Part shown: positions 43,326-51,899 of the stretch, one piece after another
How positions within the stretch are numbered: the first letter of the stretch is position 1
Layout: each line of letters opens with the position of its first letter
Assembly: GCF_025907915.1 (NCBI RefSeq)
Contig: NZ_JAPAAF010000008.1
Location: forward strand, 95,662 to 159,661
DNA length: 64,000 bases
Direction of reading: 5' to 3'
DNA from: Gaoshiqia sediminis
GTDB lineage: Bacteria; Bacteroidota; Bacteroidia; Bacteroidales; Prolixibacteraceae
Program-made: the position numbers and the translations under genes
Notes under the pieces: model-generated
Told to the model about the DNA's origin: nothing
Database searches by the model: none
Seen by the model: only the letters and a program-made list of their open reading frames with translations

Positions 43326-43351
43326 AGCCGCTTCTTTTCAGAAAGCGGCTT
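43324..43351 (-). terminator. Terminator after the DUF6266 gene
   Basis: On the minus strand AAGCCGCTT / AAGCGGCTT form a 9-bp stem followed by a T run. It lies 27 bp downstream of the DUF6266 stop. Confidence 0.8.
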
Positions 43352-43377
43352 GCTAAAATTCTTTGAAACACCATCGA

Positions 43378-44019
43378 CTAAGATACCACAACTTCACCCA
43401 GGTAGGTACTATTAGATACCTCCGATAGGTTTTCGTTCTGGAATGCAATGTAGCAATTCAACTCATCCGAGGCAAATGCTGAGGGAACGGTTACCACTTG
43501 ACTTCCTGCTGAACGAGTACTGCCACCGATCACAGTTACAGCCTGCTTTTTCAACGGATTGTAAAGAACCAACAGTACCTGGTCTGTCGCCAGGGCTGCT
43601 CCATCGCCAGAATTATCCTCCCAGGTAAAATTGACCTGTCCGGGAACAGTTGAAGCTGCCGTCGCATTGAGTGCTCCGGGAAGACTTCCCCGGGAAACCA
43701 ATGCATCGGCATAGTTGATGAAATAATCCGGATAGTCGCCCAGGATTGCATTCCGAAGCGTGTAAGCCATCGCTGCGTTGAAAGCACTCATCTTAACTGC
43801 ATAATTTTTGAACCCTACACGAATAAAACTGGTTAGCGGTTGCAGAAAGCTAATTGCAGTTGCGAATCTGGTTCGCTGATCCATTTGAGCTGGCGTTCTT
43901 GGATTAGAAACACTGGCAGCTACACTTCGCATGTAGTCGATGCCCTTCCAGCTACCACCGATGACTGTTCCGACCTTGCCGGAGAAGCCACCTAAGATTC
44001 CTTGTGAAATTTTACCCAT
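43378..44019 (-). CDS. DUF6266 family protein
   Basis: A 213-aa protein with the family start MGKISQGILGGFSGKVGTVI and GGSWKGIDYMRS, then NPRTPAQMDQRTRFATAISF. DUF6266 proteins are widespread in Bacteroidota and of unknown function. The C-terminal ~90 residues are beta-rich (GQVNFTWEDNSGDG, DQVLLVLYNPLKKQ, CYIAFQNENLSEVSNSTYLG). There is no signal peptide. It stands alone, oriented towards tRNA-Ala, with its own terminator, and is bordered on the other side by a 1.3-kb gene-free region. Confidence 0.8.
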   Translation of the reverse strand: MGKISQGILGGFSGKVGTVIGGSWKGIDYMRSVAASVSNPRTPAQMDQRTRFATAISFLQPLTSFIRVGFKNYAVKMSAFNAAMAYTLRNAILGDYPDYFINYADALVSRGSLPGALNATAASTVPGQVNFTWEDNSGDGAALATDQVLLVLYNPLKKQAVTVIGGSTRSAGSQVVTVPSAFASDELNCYIAFQNENLSEVSNSTYLGEVVVS

Positions 44020-44339
44020 GGCAATAAAAAATTAACTATTGAACATTGTTTATATGGACTTGGTATGGAGTTGGTATTAGCTTTCTCCAAACAAGTTAAT
44101 CTAAGTTATCAATAATACACACAGGGGTTTAGCTGCCGGAATATCGTGCTTTACAATGCGTCAATTTGCGTTTAGCCGGGCAGACTTTGATCATTGAGCA
44201 GCATGGGGCTTCATTGAACGCTTAGGCACCCGGGAAGTTTAGGGGATGAAATGACCAAAAGGAAACGGAATAAATGGGTTGTGTGCGGGGATGTGGGTTT
44301 ATGCCGTAGTCTTTTGGACAATTTCAGACCCGGGGCTTA

Positions 44340-44830
44340 TCTTTCCTAAGCGGTCAATGAAGCCGTGAGGGAAGGTTGGCTCGGGATGGACGGATGGGGT
44401 AAACAATTTCGCAGGGCATACCGCTGATCGGGTTGGGGGAAGCGGGGGTGGCGGCTGAATGGAATGCAGCGAATTGGGTTGGGTGGAATGGAGCTTCGAT
44501 GTTGGCTGTCAGGGTGGCTTGGTGCGGTTGGGACAGCCAAGGTGAAGCGGAATGGAACGGCGGGTTGGGTGAGCGAAATGGAATGAAGACGGCACTCCCG
44601 CGCGGGTTGCCGAGGTGGCTGAGTGAGCCGGAACGCAAGGGCACGAAGGTTGGCGGAACGTAGTGGAGCCACTGAAGTGTCCTGAAGTGAGGGGGAACGA
44701 AGCTGCCGCAGGCATTGGCCGTTAAACACTTCATGCCCTGCACCGCTGAAAGGGTGGCGGGGATTTTTGAGGCCGTTTGGCTGGGTGTCGGGCTTAGGAG
44801 GATGCCGGGTTTCCGGGTGCGCGGGGGGCA
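44340..44830 (+). other. G-rich tract with multiple inverted repeats, possible structured RNA
   Basis: The plus strand is strikingly G-rich and C-poor. GCAGGGCAT (44411-44419) pairs exactly with ATGCCCTGC (44734-44742), and both are followed by ACCGCTGA. Inside are GGCTGTC (44504-44510) / GACAGCC (44532-44538), the palindrome CCCGCGCGGG (44597-44606) extended by GGCA/TGCC, and AGTGG/CCACT hairpins. A folded RNA transcribed from the plus strand is one explanation; a repeat of unknown type is another. Confidence 0.4.
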
Positions 44831-44833
44831 ATT

Positions 44834-45061
44834 TTTACATAATGGCCCTATAGGACAGAGCGGAGCCGCTTAAGCGCGTAAGTAAGCCCATAATTAATCT
44901 TCTTGCTGCTTTGGCTTGGAGTGCAACGGAAAGGCAAAGTAGCAAGGCCGCTGTTAGCCTAAAAGCGGGTACGCGTAGGCACGGAGCGTACCGGCTGCAA
45001 GGCGTTAGGGCTTACGGAGCGGGAGGCGTAGCGGGTGTTCTATAGGAAGCTGTTATGTAAA
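44834..45061. repeat. 228-bp nested inverted-repeat element
   Basis: The outer ends are a perfect 9-bp inverted repeat, TTTACATAA (44834-44842) and TTATGTAAA (45053-45061). Nested inside are CCTATAGGAC (44847-44856) / GTTCTATAGG (45037-45046, one G-U), GTAAGCCC (44882-44889) / GGGCTTAC (45008-45015), CTTGCTGCTTTG (44902-44913) / CAAAGTAGCAAG (44935-44946, one G-U), and GGTACGC (44968-44974) / GCGTACC (44986-44992). There is also a small hairpin AGCGG/CCGCT at 44859-44870. The order is fully compatible with a single branched fold. No family is recognised. Confidence 0.7.
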
Positions 45062-45083
45062 GATTGCCGGAGGGAGGGGTGAC

Positions 45084-45124
45084 AGTTTCAAGTTTCAGGT
45101 TTCAAGTTTCAAGTTCCAGGTTCG
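45084..45124. repeat. TTTCAAGT/TTTCAGGT array, copy 1
   Basis: About five head-to-tail 8-bp units alternating TTTCAAGT and TTTCAGGT, with a TTCCAGGT variant. The same array type occurs at 53671-53730 and 57620-57678. Each time it is next to the dispersed repeat containing GACGGGCAGGGAAGCTC. Confidence 0.85.
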
Positions 45125-45170
45125 GGCTTGTGTTTGTTGCTTTGGGGTTGTGGTTTGTATCGTTACAAAC

Positions 45171-45274
45171 GACGGGCAGGGAAGCTCTCGTTGCCGCTTC
45201 GCTCCAATGAGAGGGAGGCGGGAAATCGGATTAAAAATCCGGATTTAGCAGGGTCGGGATACAAATCCCGACAG
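45171..45274. repeat. Dispersed repeat B, copy 1
   Basis: Begins GACGGGCAGGGAAGCTCTCG, continues GCTTCGCTC and AATGAGAGGGAGGC, and ends in the hairpin AAATCGGATTAAAAATCCGG. Near-identical copies are at 54182-54272 and 57727-57809, and a truncated copy starts at 57096. CTCTCGTT...AATGAGAG and the final arms pair, so the unit is hairpin-forming. No coding capacity. Confidence 0.85.
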
Positions 45275-45328
45275 CTGAGGCCACACAGAATATGCCAACA
45301 AAAGTTAAGCAACAAGGAAGCAAAACAG

Positions 45329-46513
45329 TTATTGTCCCCAGTCGTTTGGATCAACGATTGTTGAAGCGATATATCGGTATGGTTTTGCTCCTTCTTGATT
45401 GGCATTGTTCCAATAGTAAATTATAACTATTTTTCCGTCCGGCCTTTGAACCATCCGAGGATAACCCACGTCGCGAGTAGCGCCGTCGCCACTGCGGAGA
45501 ACGATTTCATCGCCCCAGTTTCTGCCGTTATCGGAACTAAACCTGATGTTTACACGAGATCCCGTTTCACTGCGATAGATATACGCCAAGGCCAATCTAC
45601 CATCGTTTAGTTTTACCAAAGTCGGTGGTGATCCTCCTTTACCGGTATCAGCTACCGGGTCCTTCAGTTTTTCCCATGTTTTACCATTATCTTTTGTCAG
45701 ATAGCTGGTTAATAAATCCTGCTTATCTTTAGTCCGGGTTCGAATAACGGTCAGCAATTCGGTGGTCGACAAACGTAATGAGGAGGGCATTATGTCAAAG
45801 CCATCGGATTCCGCACCAATCCAAGATACGATATGCCAGTTTATACCACCATCGGTAGTCCGAACCAATGCCACCCTGCCCTCCTTACCATTCGGCTTGG
45901 CAACCGTAATAAAAGCACTTAGTTCCTTTTCTCCATCAATGCTATAATCGGTACGAGTAGCCACGCCATTTTTATCTATATCAGGAAAAATAAAAGGGCC
46001 CTTCCAATTTACCCCCTTGTTATTAGAATAATAGAAATGAGAAGGTCCATTGTGGTTGTTATGCCTAAGAAAAGTGAGGATAAAATTGGGATTTGAAAAA
46101 TCTCCAACCGGTTCACTCATGGGTGTTGGAACGACAGCATATTCATCGTCAATGGCATTATCCTGTCCCTTTGCTGTTTGCCCGTGATCAAAAGCATCTT
46201 CAATCAACCAGGTTTGGCCGCCATCTTTGCTTCTTGCGTACTTGTTCCTTGCCGTTTTAGGATCGTAGGGATGTAATCCTTTTGCTTCCCTAAAAGCTGC
46301 TTCCACAAATCCAACCAATATTTCGTTATCCCAGGACCATATTCCATGATTTGCCGGCCATCCAGCATAACGACCTTCTTGATAGAAAACAATTCCATGT
46401 TTGATATAGGGATCGTGTACATTCTTTTTCTTGTCAGGATTATTGTGACAAGATGCTGCCAGGATCATGAATCCTACACTAAAGAGCAAAACTAATTTCG
46501 AATATTTCGTCAT
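45329..46513 (-). CDS. Sialidase-like BNR-repeat lipoprotein
   Basis: A 394-aa protein with a lipoprotein signal (MTKYSKLVLLFSVGFMILAA then SC, Cys 22). It carries at least four BNR/Asp-box motifs: SKDGGQTW near residue 92, TTDGGINW near 210, TKDNGKTW near 275 and SSDNGRNW near 325. These define a six-bladed sialidase-type beta-propeller. It follows susD in the same direction, so it probably acts at the cell surface on the glycan taken up by the SusCD pair. The catalytic Arg triad of true sialidases cannot be confirmed by eye, so the activity is open. Confidence 0.8.
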   Translation of the reverse strand: MTKYSKLVLLFSVGFMILAASCHNNPDKKKNVHDPYIKHGIVFYQEGRYAGWPANHGIWSWDNEILVGFVEAAFREAKGLHPYDPKTARNKYARSKDGGQTWLIEDAFDHGQTAKGQDNAIDDEYAVVPTPMSEPVGDFSNPNFILTFLRHNNHNGPSHFYYSNNKGVNWKGPFIFPDIDKNGVATRTDYSIDGEKELSAFITVAKPNGKEGRVALVRTTDGGINWHIVSWIGAESDGFDIMPSSLRLSTTELLTVIRTRTKDKQDLLTSYLTKDNGKTWEKLKDPVADTGKGGSPPTLVKLNDGRLALAYIYRSETGSRVNIRFSSDNGRNWGDEIVLRSGDGATRDVGYPRMVQRPDGKIVIIYYWNNANQEGAKPYRYIASTIVDPNDWGQ

Positions 46514-46543
46514 CTATTTGTTTGATTTACCATGACTGAATAA

Positions 46544-46582
46544 GAGATTGGGCAAGTAGCTAAAAAACCACTTGCCCATCTC
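46544..46582. other. Hairpin between susD and the sialidase-like gene
   Basis: GAGATTGGGCAAGT and ACTTGCCCATCTC form a ~13-bp stem with one bulge and a 12-nt loop, placed in the 192-bp space between susD and the next gene. The T run is in the loop (minus strand), not after the stem, so it is more likely an mRNA-stability or processing hairpin than a terminator. Confidence 0.6.
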
Positions 46583-46705
46583 ATCTATGTAATTGCTATA
46601 ACTAATAAAAGGAAATATAGCCAGAGAGTCGGAACTGTCCCACGTTTATTTCGGGTTCCCTAAAGGGACCGAATAAAAAATCATTCCTTCATTCTGTAAT
46701 TCCAG

Positions 46706-48427
46706 CTAATTATATCCCGGATTTTGTTCCAAAACAGCACCTGTATTGGCATCGATTGCCGACTGGGGGATGGGCCAAAATTGATTGTAGTCCTGAATGG
46801 TCTCCCTGGACGTTTGGTCGATGTCGTATAGCCGGACACGCTCTACGAGCTTGCCCATTCGGATAAGGGTGCGGACACGCGGTTCTTCTGCCATCAGTTC
46901 TCGTGCACGTTCATCCAAGATGTAATCTAAGTCGACATCACCGGGAGATACTGGAGCTGCATTTGCTCTTGCCCTAACCACATTAATGTCAGCTGCTGCA
47001 TTTTCCTGATCACCCTTCTTAAAATAAGCTTCGGCCCGAAGCAAGTATGTTTCAGCCAATCGTATCACATAAACATCCTTCGTGGATCGACCTTTGTAAG
47101 AACCATCTCCACCTTGGAAGAATGGGCCTTCTACTTTTAGCGAATACGGATAGACCAGCCTAGAAGTGTCTTTCTCACTTCTGGCATGAATTGCAGGGTC
47201 CCATTTTTGCATGTAAAATGATGATTGAGGATTGTTAAAGTAGAATTCTCTTTTTATGTTGTGTTTGGAATTACGCATATCGTTCCAATTGTTTGCCCAA
47301 ATTTCATAAAGCGCATAGTTTGACGGGCGGACGAATCCTGCGCCGCGGCCCAATGAAACGCCACCAAGCGTATCTACCCCTGCCGGATTTGTTGAAGGAT
47401 TATAAACCCACCCATTCTTCCCGTCGCTTCCGATATAGTCCACCAGGAAAGGAGCCCATCCCCGTGGAAAATTATTACCGTTTGCACGAGTACCTGCACC
47501 ACCAATCGCATACTCTGTGATTTGCCAAACCAAGATAGATTCCTTATTTCCGGATGACCGGTTATAATTGCCTTCTTTAAACAGATCGGAAAAGACATCA
47601 CCAGGTTTATCTATTTCGTTGCCAAAACGTGTTGTCATCAGGTGATAATTAGGATCGCCGATAAGATCGGTAGCACTGGCAATAGCCGCATCATAATCAC
47701 CTAAACTGATGCATACTTCTGCCAGCAAGTGTTGAGCGGCTGCACGAACCGGGTGACCTTCTTTACTGGCGTCAACTAATTCGGGCAACCATTTCGCGGC
47801 AAATTCAAGATCCTTACGAGCTAACATATATGCGTCTTGCCTCGGCGATCTTTGAAAGTCGTAAATGGGTTCGGGCGTACCGGCCTCAACGATAACAACA
47901 TCTCCGAACAGGTTGGCCAAAATGTTATAGGTCCATGCACGAAAAAAACGGGCTTCTGCTACCAGTGCATTTTTTTCTTCTTCAGATGCCCAGATACCAC
48001 TTACATCATCTTTTTCTGCAAAATAGATCACCCTATTGGCCATGGGAATCATTTTCTGATAAGCCCAATCCCAATATCTTTTGCTATCCGCATTTTCGGG
48101 AGTCAAGTTAATTGCCCAGTTGCCGCGTTGGGGCCTTTCATTGGGATCAATCCAGTTATACATATCGGTTCCCCAAAACTGAGACCAATAGTCTCGATCG
48201 CCGCGTCTCCATTCGTCGCGAAACTGAAAAACAAGACCTGAAAGATAGTACTCAAAGCCTGCTTTTGAAGAAAAAACAGCATCATCAGTCAAATTTGATT
48301 TAGACACCTGTTCCAATAAATCTTTGTCGTTACATGCGTTAAAGATCAAAGCAGTTATCAATACCAAGGGCATCAACAACCATTTGAGGCCTCTTTTAGC
48401 ATGGATATTATTTTTCGATGTTTTCAT
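46706..48427 (-). CDS. SusD/RagB family nutrient-binding outer membrane lipoprotein
   Basis: A 573-aa SusD homologue, the lid of the SusCD pedal-bin transporter that binds oligosaccharides at the cell surface. The lipoprotein signal ends ALIFNACND (Cys ~32). Typical blocks are EARFFRAWTYNILANLFGDV near residue 140, VYVIRLAETYLLRAEAYFKK near 450, DINVVRARANAAPV near 485, and LDYILDERARELMAEEPRVR near 505. It lies 28 bp after susC and upstream of the sialidase-like gene. The ligand cannot be read from sequence. Confidence 0.94.
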   Translation of the reverse strand: MKTSKNNIHAKRGLKWLLMPLVLITALIFNACNDKDLLEQVSKSNLTDDAVFSSKAGFEYYLSGLVFQFRDEWRRGDRDYWSQFWGTDMYNWIDPNERPQRGNWAINLTPENADSKRYWDWAYQKMIPMANRVIYFAEKDDVSGIWASEEEKNALVAEARFFRAWTYNILANLFGDVVIVEAGTPEPIYDFQRSPRQDAYMLARKDLEFAAKWLPELVDASKEGHPVRAAAQHLLAEVCISLGDYDAAIASATDLIGDPNYHLMTTRFGNEIDKPGDVFSDLFKEGNYNRSSGNKESILVWQITEYAIGGAGTRANGNNFPRGWAPFLVDYIGSDGKNGWVYNPSTNPAGVDTLGGVSLGRGAGFVRPSNYALYEIWANNWNDMRNSKHNIKREFYFNNPQSSFYMQKWDPAIHARSEKDTSRLVYPYSLKVEGPFFQGGDGSYKGRSTKDVYVIRLAETYLLRAEAYFKKGDQENAAADINVVRARANAAPVSPGDVDLDYILDERARELMAEEPRVRTLIRMGKLVERVRLYDIDQTSRETIQDYNQFWPIPQSAIDANTGAVLEQNPGYN

Positions 48428-48455
48428 TTTTCTCTTGTTTTAGAAATGGATGTAA

Positions 48456-51400
48456 TTAAAAGCTCATATTAAGCCCTATGGAATAGGTTCTTGGCATAGG
48501 GTAAAGGTCGTCGCTGCCTTTATTAGAAGTAATATCCTGGGCATTCTCTGGATCCGGACCTAACCACTTCGTGAAAGTGTATAAGTTATTTACATTTAGA
48601 GTCACGCGCAAAGACTTGAATTTATTGATTACCGGCATATTCAGTTTATTGATATCGTAAGACAAAGACACATTTTTTATGCGCAGGAAATCGCGGCTGA
48701 TATAGTAATGATTGTTATGAGCGGCATTTGAATACAATAAGGAAGGCAATTCGTTAGATTTATTTTCGGGAGTCCAATAATCAACCATTAGGGAGTTCAT
48801 GGCCCTGTTGACCCCATGCGAATAAACAAGGTCGAAAGGAGCCACCCATCCAAGCATGCTGTTCATTGAAATATAAAATGACAGATTTTTATACCTGAAC
48901 GTATTGCTAAGGTTTAATGTGAAATCGGGAAATTTTCCGTTCCCGACAATGGTGCGATCCTCAATATTAACGGATCCATTTCCGCTAACATCCTTCAATT
49001 TGATATCGCCAGCAAAATAGAGCGGATTTGCACTATTTTCACTCTCCTGGTAAATTCCGTCAAACTTGTAGTCGAAGTATGAGTTTATGTTCTCTCCGAT
49101 AAACCAGTTGTTGTCCAGTGCATCATCTTCAATACCGTCGCCGTCAATATCGCCAAATAAATGAACTATTTTATTTTTATTGTATGCAAAGCTGAATGAA
49201 GTTTGCCACGAGAATTCGGGGGTATCCACATTTTTGGTATTGAGTGTAAGCTCAATTCCTTTATTACTTACTTCCCCAATATTATCATAGGTTGATTCAT
49301 ATCCGTTAGTCGGTGGAATATTCCTTTTAACAAGTTGGTCAGTTGTTGTTTTTTTATACAAATCAATTGATCCGCTTAGCTTATTTTCCCAGATGCTAAA
49401 ATCCAAGCCTAGATTAAATGATTTGGTCGCTTCCCATCGGATATTTTCATTACCCATTACACTAATATCGGGAATAAAAGCAATAGGGCTCCCGGTATTA
49501 TTTCCTACTACATTGTAAATATTCCTATTCAGACTTTGCGTTTGATAAGGAGGGATATCACTATTTCCGCTTTCTCCATAAGACAGTCTGAATTTCAAGA
49601 AATTAATAAGCTCAATGTTTTTAAAGAATGATTCTTCTGAGGCGATCCATGACATCGCCCAGGAAGGGAATACCCCGAATTTATGATTTTCGCCAAAGAC
49701 AGAACTTCCGTCCCTTCTGGCTGCTACTGACAGCATGTACCGGTTCATTAACGTATAGTTCACCCTAGCCAGCGATGAAACTCCAAATCGTTCAACGGCA
49801 GGAGTGTTTATTTCGTAGTTGCTGCCCAGTCCGAAGTTGTTATATCCTAAAATTCCGATTTCAAATAATCCGGCTTCCACGTTTGTTTCTTCCTGGGAAT
49901 ATTTGTTTCGGCCATACATCAGCGTGACATCAATATTGTGGTTTTCTCCAAGGTCTTTTTTATAATTTAAAATACTTTCCCAAACCCAGCGGGTGATGTT
50001 TCTATTGTTTTTTACGGCGTTTGTGGTATTCCCGGCAGAATAGGGATCTTGTCTTCGAAAAGAGTACTCATTGTGCCATTCCATGTTGGGCGAGTAGTTA
50101 ATCTTAGCAGATAAACCTTTCAAAAACGGGAAGTCGATGTTAGCATACATGTTGCTGAACAAGTTCTTGCCGATTTCTTTGTTGTCGGTCAATTCATAAT
50201 TATACAAGGCATTGTAGGTTGATGCGTCTGCTGAGATCGGATTGAATTTCACATTACCATCAGGATAATAGAAATTGCCGAGGGGTGAATCGTCGTATGC
50301 ATCGGACAAATCGGGAACTATTCCGGAAAGGTCTCTGTAAGTAAAGAAGGACATGGTTCCGACGGTCAACCAGCCAGCTATTTTTGTTTCAAGGTTAATG
50401 CGAAAAGATACTTTTTCCTGTTTGTCACCCAGAATTAATCCAACATCATTACTTAAAGATCCCGAAAATAAATAACTTGTGTTATCTGTTCTGCCGGAAA
50501 CACTTAAGTCGAGCGTTGAAAGTTGCCCCTGCCGTCCAACCAAATCTTTAAAGCTGGTAAACTTCCCATTTGAATAATTCTCATATTCTTCCGGATCCAG
50601 CACCTGGGTCATATCGTTCACATCTACCCCCAAGTCGTTGCCTGCGATTTCAAGTTGTTGCGTGTAATAATCCCTTTTTCGTTGAATGTATTCTTCTTTT
50701 GAAGGCATTGGCAACCAACGGCTGGCTTCAGAAATTCCGTAAGTTGTATTGATCCGAATTTCAGGTTTGGATGATGAACCTTTATTTGAGGTAATCATGA
50801 TTACGCCGTTTGCTGCCTTTGAACCATAAATTGCACATGAGGCAGCATCTTTTAAAACATCCAGGGTTTTGATATCCTGAGGGTCAATATCGGAGATACT
50901 GCCTTCGAAAATGATGCCATCAAGAACAATCAAAGGAGAGCTGCTCGTTCCCAATGAGTTTTGGCCCCGGATGAGAATAGATCCTCCCTGTCCGGGTCTA
51001 CCATTGTTTAAAAATTGAACCCCGGCCACTTCTCCAATAGCTTGTGATACATTGGTAACCGGGGATAATGTTTTAAATTCTTCCATATCAATTGAGGATA
51101 TGGAACCTGTAACAAACCGCTTACTCTGAGTGCCATATCCAATGGCAACCACCTCTTCCAAGCCGATGGTTTCTTCTTCTAAAATTACATTAATGGTTGT
51201 TTTTCCGGTTACCGGAACATCTTGTGCCTTCATCCCCACAAACGAAAAAACCAATACTCCGTTGCCCGGGACATTTGCCAAGACATAAGTTCCGTTCGCA
51301 TCTGTAATTGTCCCATGTGTGGTTCCTTTTAAGACGACGGTAACGCCCGGCAACGGGATGCCGGAAGAATCTGATACTTTCCCGGAAACATCTTGCTGTT

Positions 51401-51794
51401 GTTGTGATAAGTCTGCTTCTGTGCTGCTTTCTCCGCCTTTCTTGATCATGATATAGCGGTCGTGGATTTCGTAAATGAATCCATTTTCAGCCAGCAGTTT
51501 ATCCAGTACTGTCTGAATTGACTCTTGTTTGGCATCGATAGAAATACCGTTTAAATTTTCAATTTCATCACTTTTGTAGAAGAAATAGTAGTCAGATATT
51601 TCTTCTATCTCGTGCAGGATTGATTTGAGTGATGCATTCTCCAATTTTAGATCAAGCCTTGTATTTTGGGAGTAGGATGTTTCTGCATTCGCAGCAAAGA
51701 ATCCGGCCAAAATAAAAATCCATGCGAATTTCATAATTAAAAGTAGTTTTCGCCATTGCCGGTTATGGCAATAGCTCACGTTAATTTTTTTCAT
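48456..51794 (-). CDS. SusC/RagA family TonB-dependent outer membrane transporter with STN domain
   Basis: A 1112-aa TonB-linked transporter. After a signal peptide (AWIFILAGFFAANAETSYSQ) come an STN domain (LDLKLENASLKSILHEIEEI), which marks receptors controlled by a FecR/ECF sigma pair, then a carboxypeptidase-like regulatory domain (VSGKVSDSSGIPLPGVTVVL). The plug (VSQAIGEVAGVQFLNNGRPG, LIRGQNSLGTSSSPLIVLDG) and a long beta-barrel ending in LNMSF follow. The Met at 51794 is chosen because the frame upstream (to 51863) does not look like a signal peptide. The genes for the matching FecR and sigma factor are directly upstream. Confidence 0.94.
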   Translation of the reverse strand: MKKINVSYCHNRQWRKLLLIMKFAWIFILAGFFAANAETSYSQNTRLDLKLENASLKSILHEIEEISDYYFFYKSDEIENLNGISIDAKQESIQTVLDKLLAENGFIYEIHDRYIMIKKGGESSTEADLSQQQQDVSGKVSDSSGIPLPGVTVVLKGTTHGTITDANGTYVLANVPGNGVLVFSFVGMKAQDVPVTGKTTINVILEEETIGLEEVVAIGYGTQSKRFVTGSISSIDMEEFKTLSPVTNVSQAIGEVAGVQFLNNGRPGQGGSILIRGQNSLGTSSSPLIVLDGIIFEGSISDIDPQDIKTLDVLKDAASCAIYGSKAANGVIMITSNKGSSSKPEIRINTTYGISEASRWLPMPSKEEYIQRKRDYYTQQLEIAGNDLGVDVNDMTQVLDPEEYENYSNGKFTSFKDLVGRQGQLSTLDLSVSGRTDNTSYLFSGSLSNDVGLILGDKQEKVSFRINLETKIAGWLTVGTMSFFTYRDLSGIVPDLSDAYDDSPLGNFYYPDGNVKFNPISADASTYNALYNYELTDNKEIGKNLFSNMYANIDFPFLKGLSAKINYSPNMEWHNEYSFRRQDPYSAGNTTNAVKNNRNITRWVWESILNYKKDLGENHNIDVTLMYGRNKYSQEETNVEAGLFEIGILGYNNFGLGSNYEINTPAVERFGVSSLARVNYTLMNRYMLSVAARRDGSSVFGENHKFGVFPSWAMSWIASEESFFKNIELINFLKFRLSYGESGNSDIPPYQTQSLNRNIYNVVGNNTGSPIAFIPDISVMGNENIRWEATKSFNLGLDFSIWENKLSGSIDLYKKTTTDQLVKRNIPPTNGYESTYDNIGEVSNKGIELTLNTKNVDTPEFSWQTSFSFAYNKNKIVHLFGDIDGDGIEDDALDNNWFIGENINSYFDYKFDGIYQESENSANPLYFAGDIKLKDVSGNGSVNIEDRTIVGNGKFPDFTLNLSNTFRYKNLSFYISMNSMLGWVAPFDLVYSHGVNRAMNSLMVDYWTPENKSNELPSLLYSNAAHNNHYYISRDFLRIKNVSLSYDINKLNMPVINKFKSLRVTLNVNNLYTFTKWLGPDPENAQDITSNKGSDDLYPMPRTYSIGLNMSF

Positions 51795-51899
51795 AAATTT
51801 GAATGTTTTAATGGTTGGAAAATTGTTAAAACGTTTGACGGTGAGAGTGGTGGGCACTTTCACCGTTTTTTGAACCCAACATCAAAGAACCATAGGCAA

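Larger units (their letters stand above)
44020..45328. other. 1.3-kb gene-free region with strong secondary-structure potential
   Basis: No convincing protein gene: the longest frames are Pro/Ser/His- or Gly/Trp-rich translations without family features. Three parts can be told apart: 44340-44830, G-rich on the plus strand with several inverted repeats; 44834-45061, a compact nested inverted-repeat element; and 45084-45274, a TTTCAAGT/TTTCAGGT array plus one copy of a dispersed ~105-bp repeat. 44040-44340 shows nothing I can name. Confidence 0.7.

Noticed and set aside
44346..44831. 161-codon minus-strand frame in the G-rich tract
   Set aside because: Pro/Ser/His-rich translation typical of a G-rich strand read backwards. 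No start context and no domain; it overlaps inverted repeats.
45084..45124. CRISPR array
   Set aside because: The regular 8-bp words are contiguous without spacers, and no cas gene occurs in the window. The other repeats are likewise not spaced as in CRISPR.
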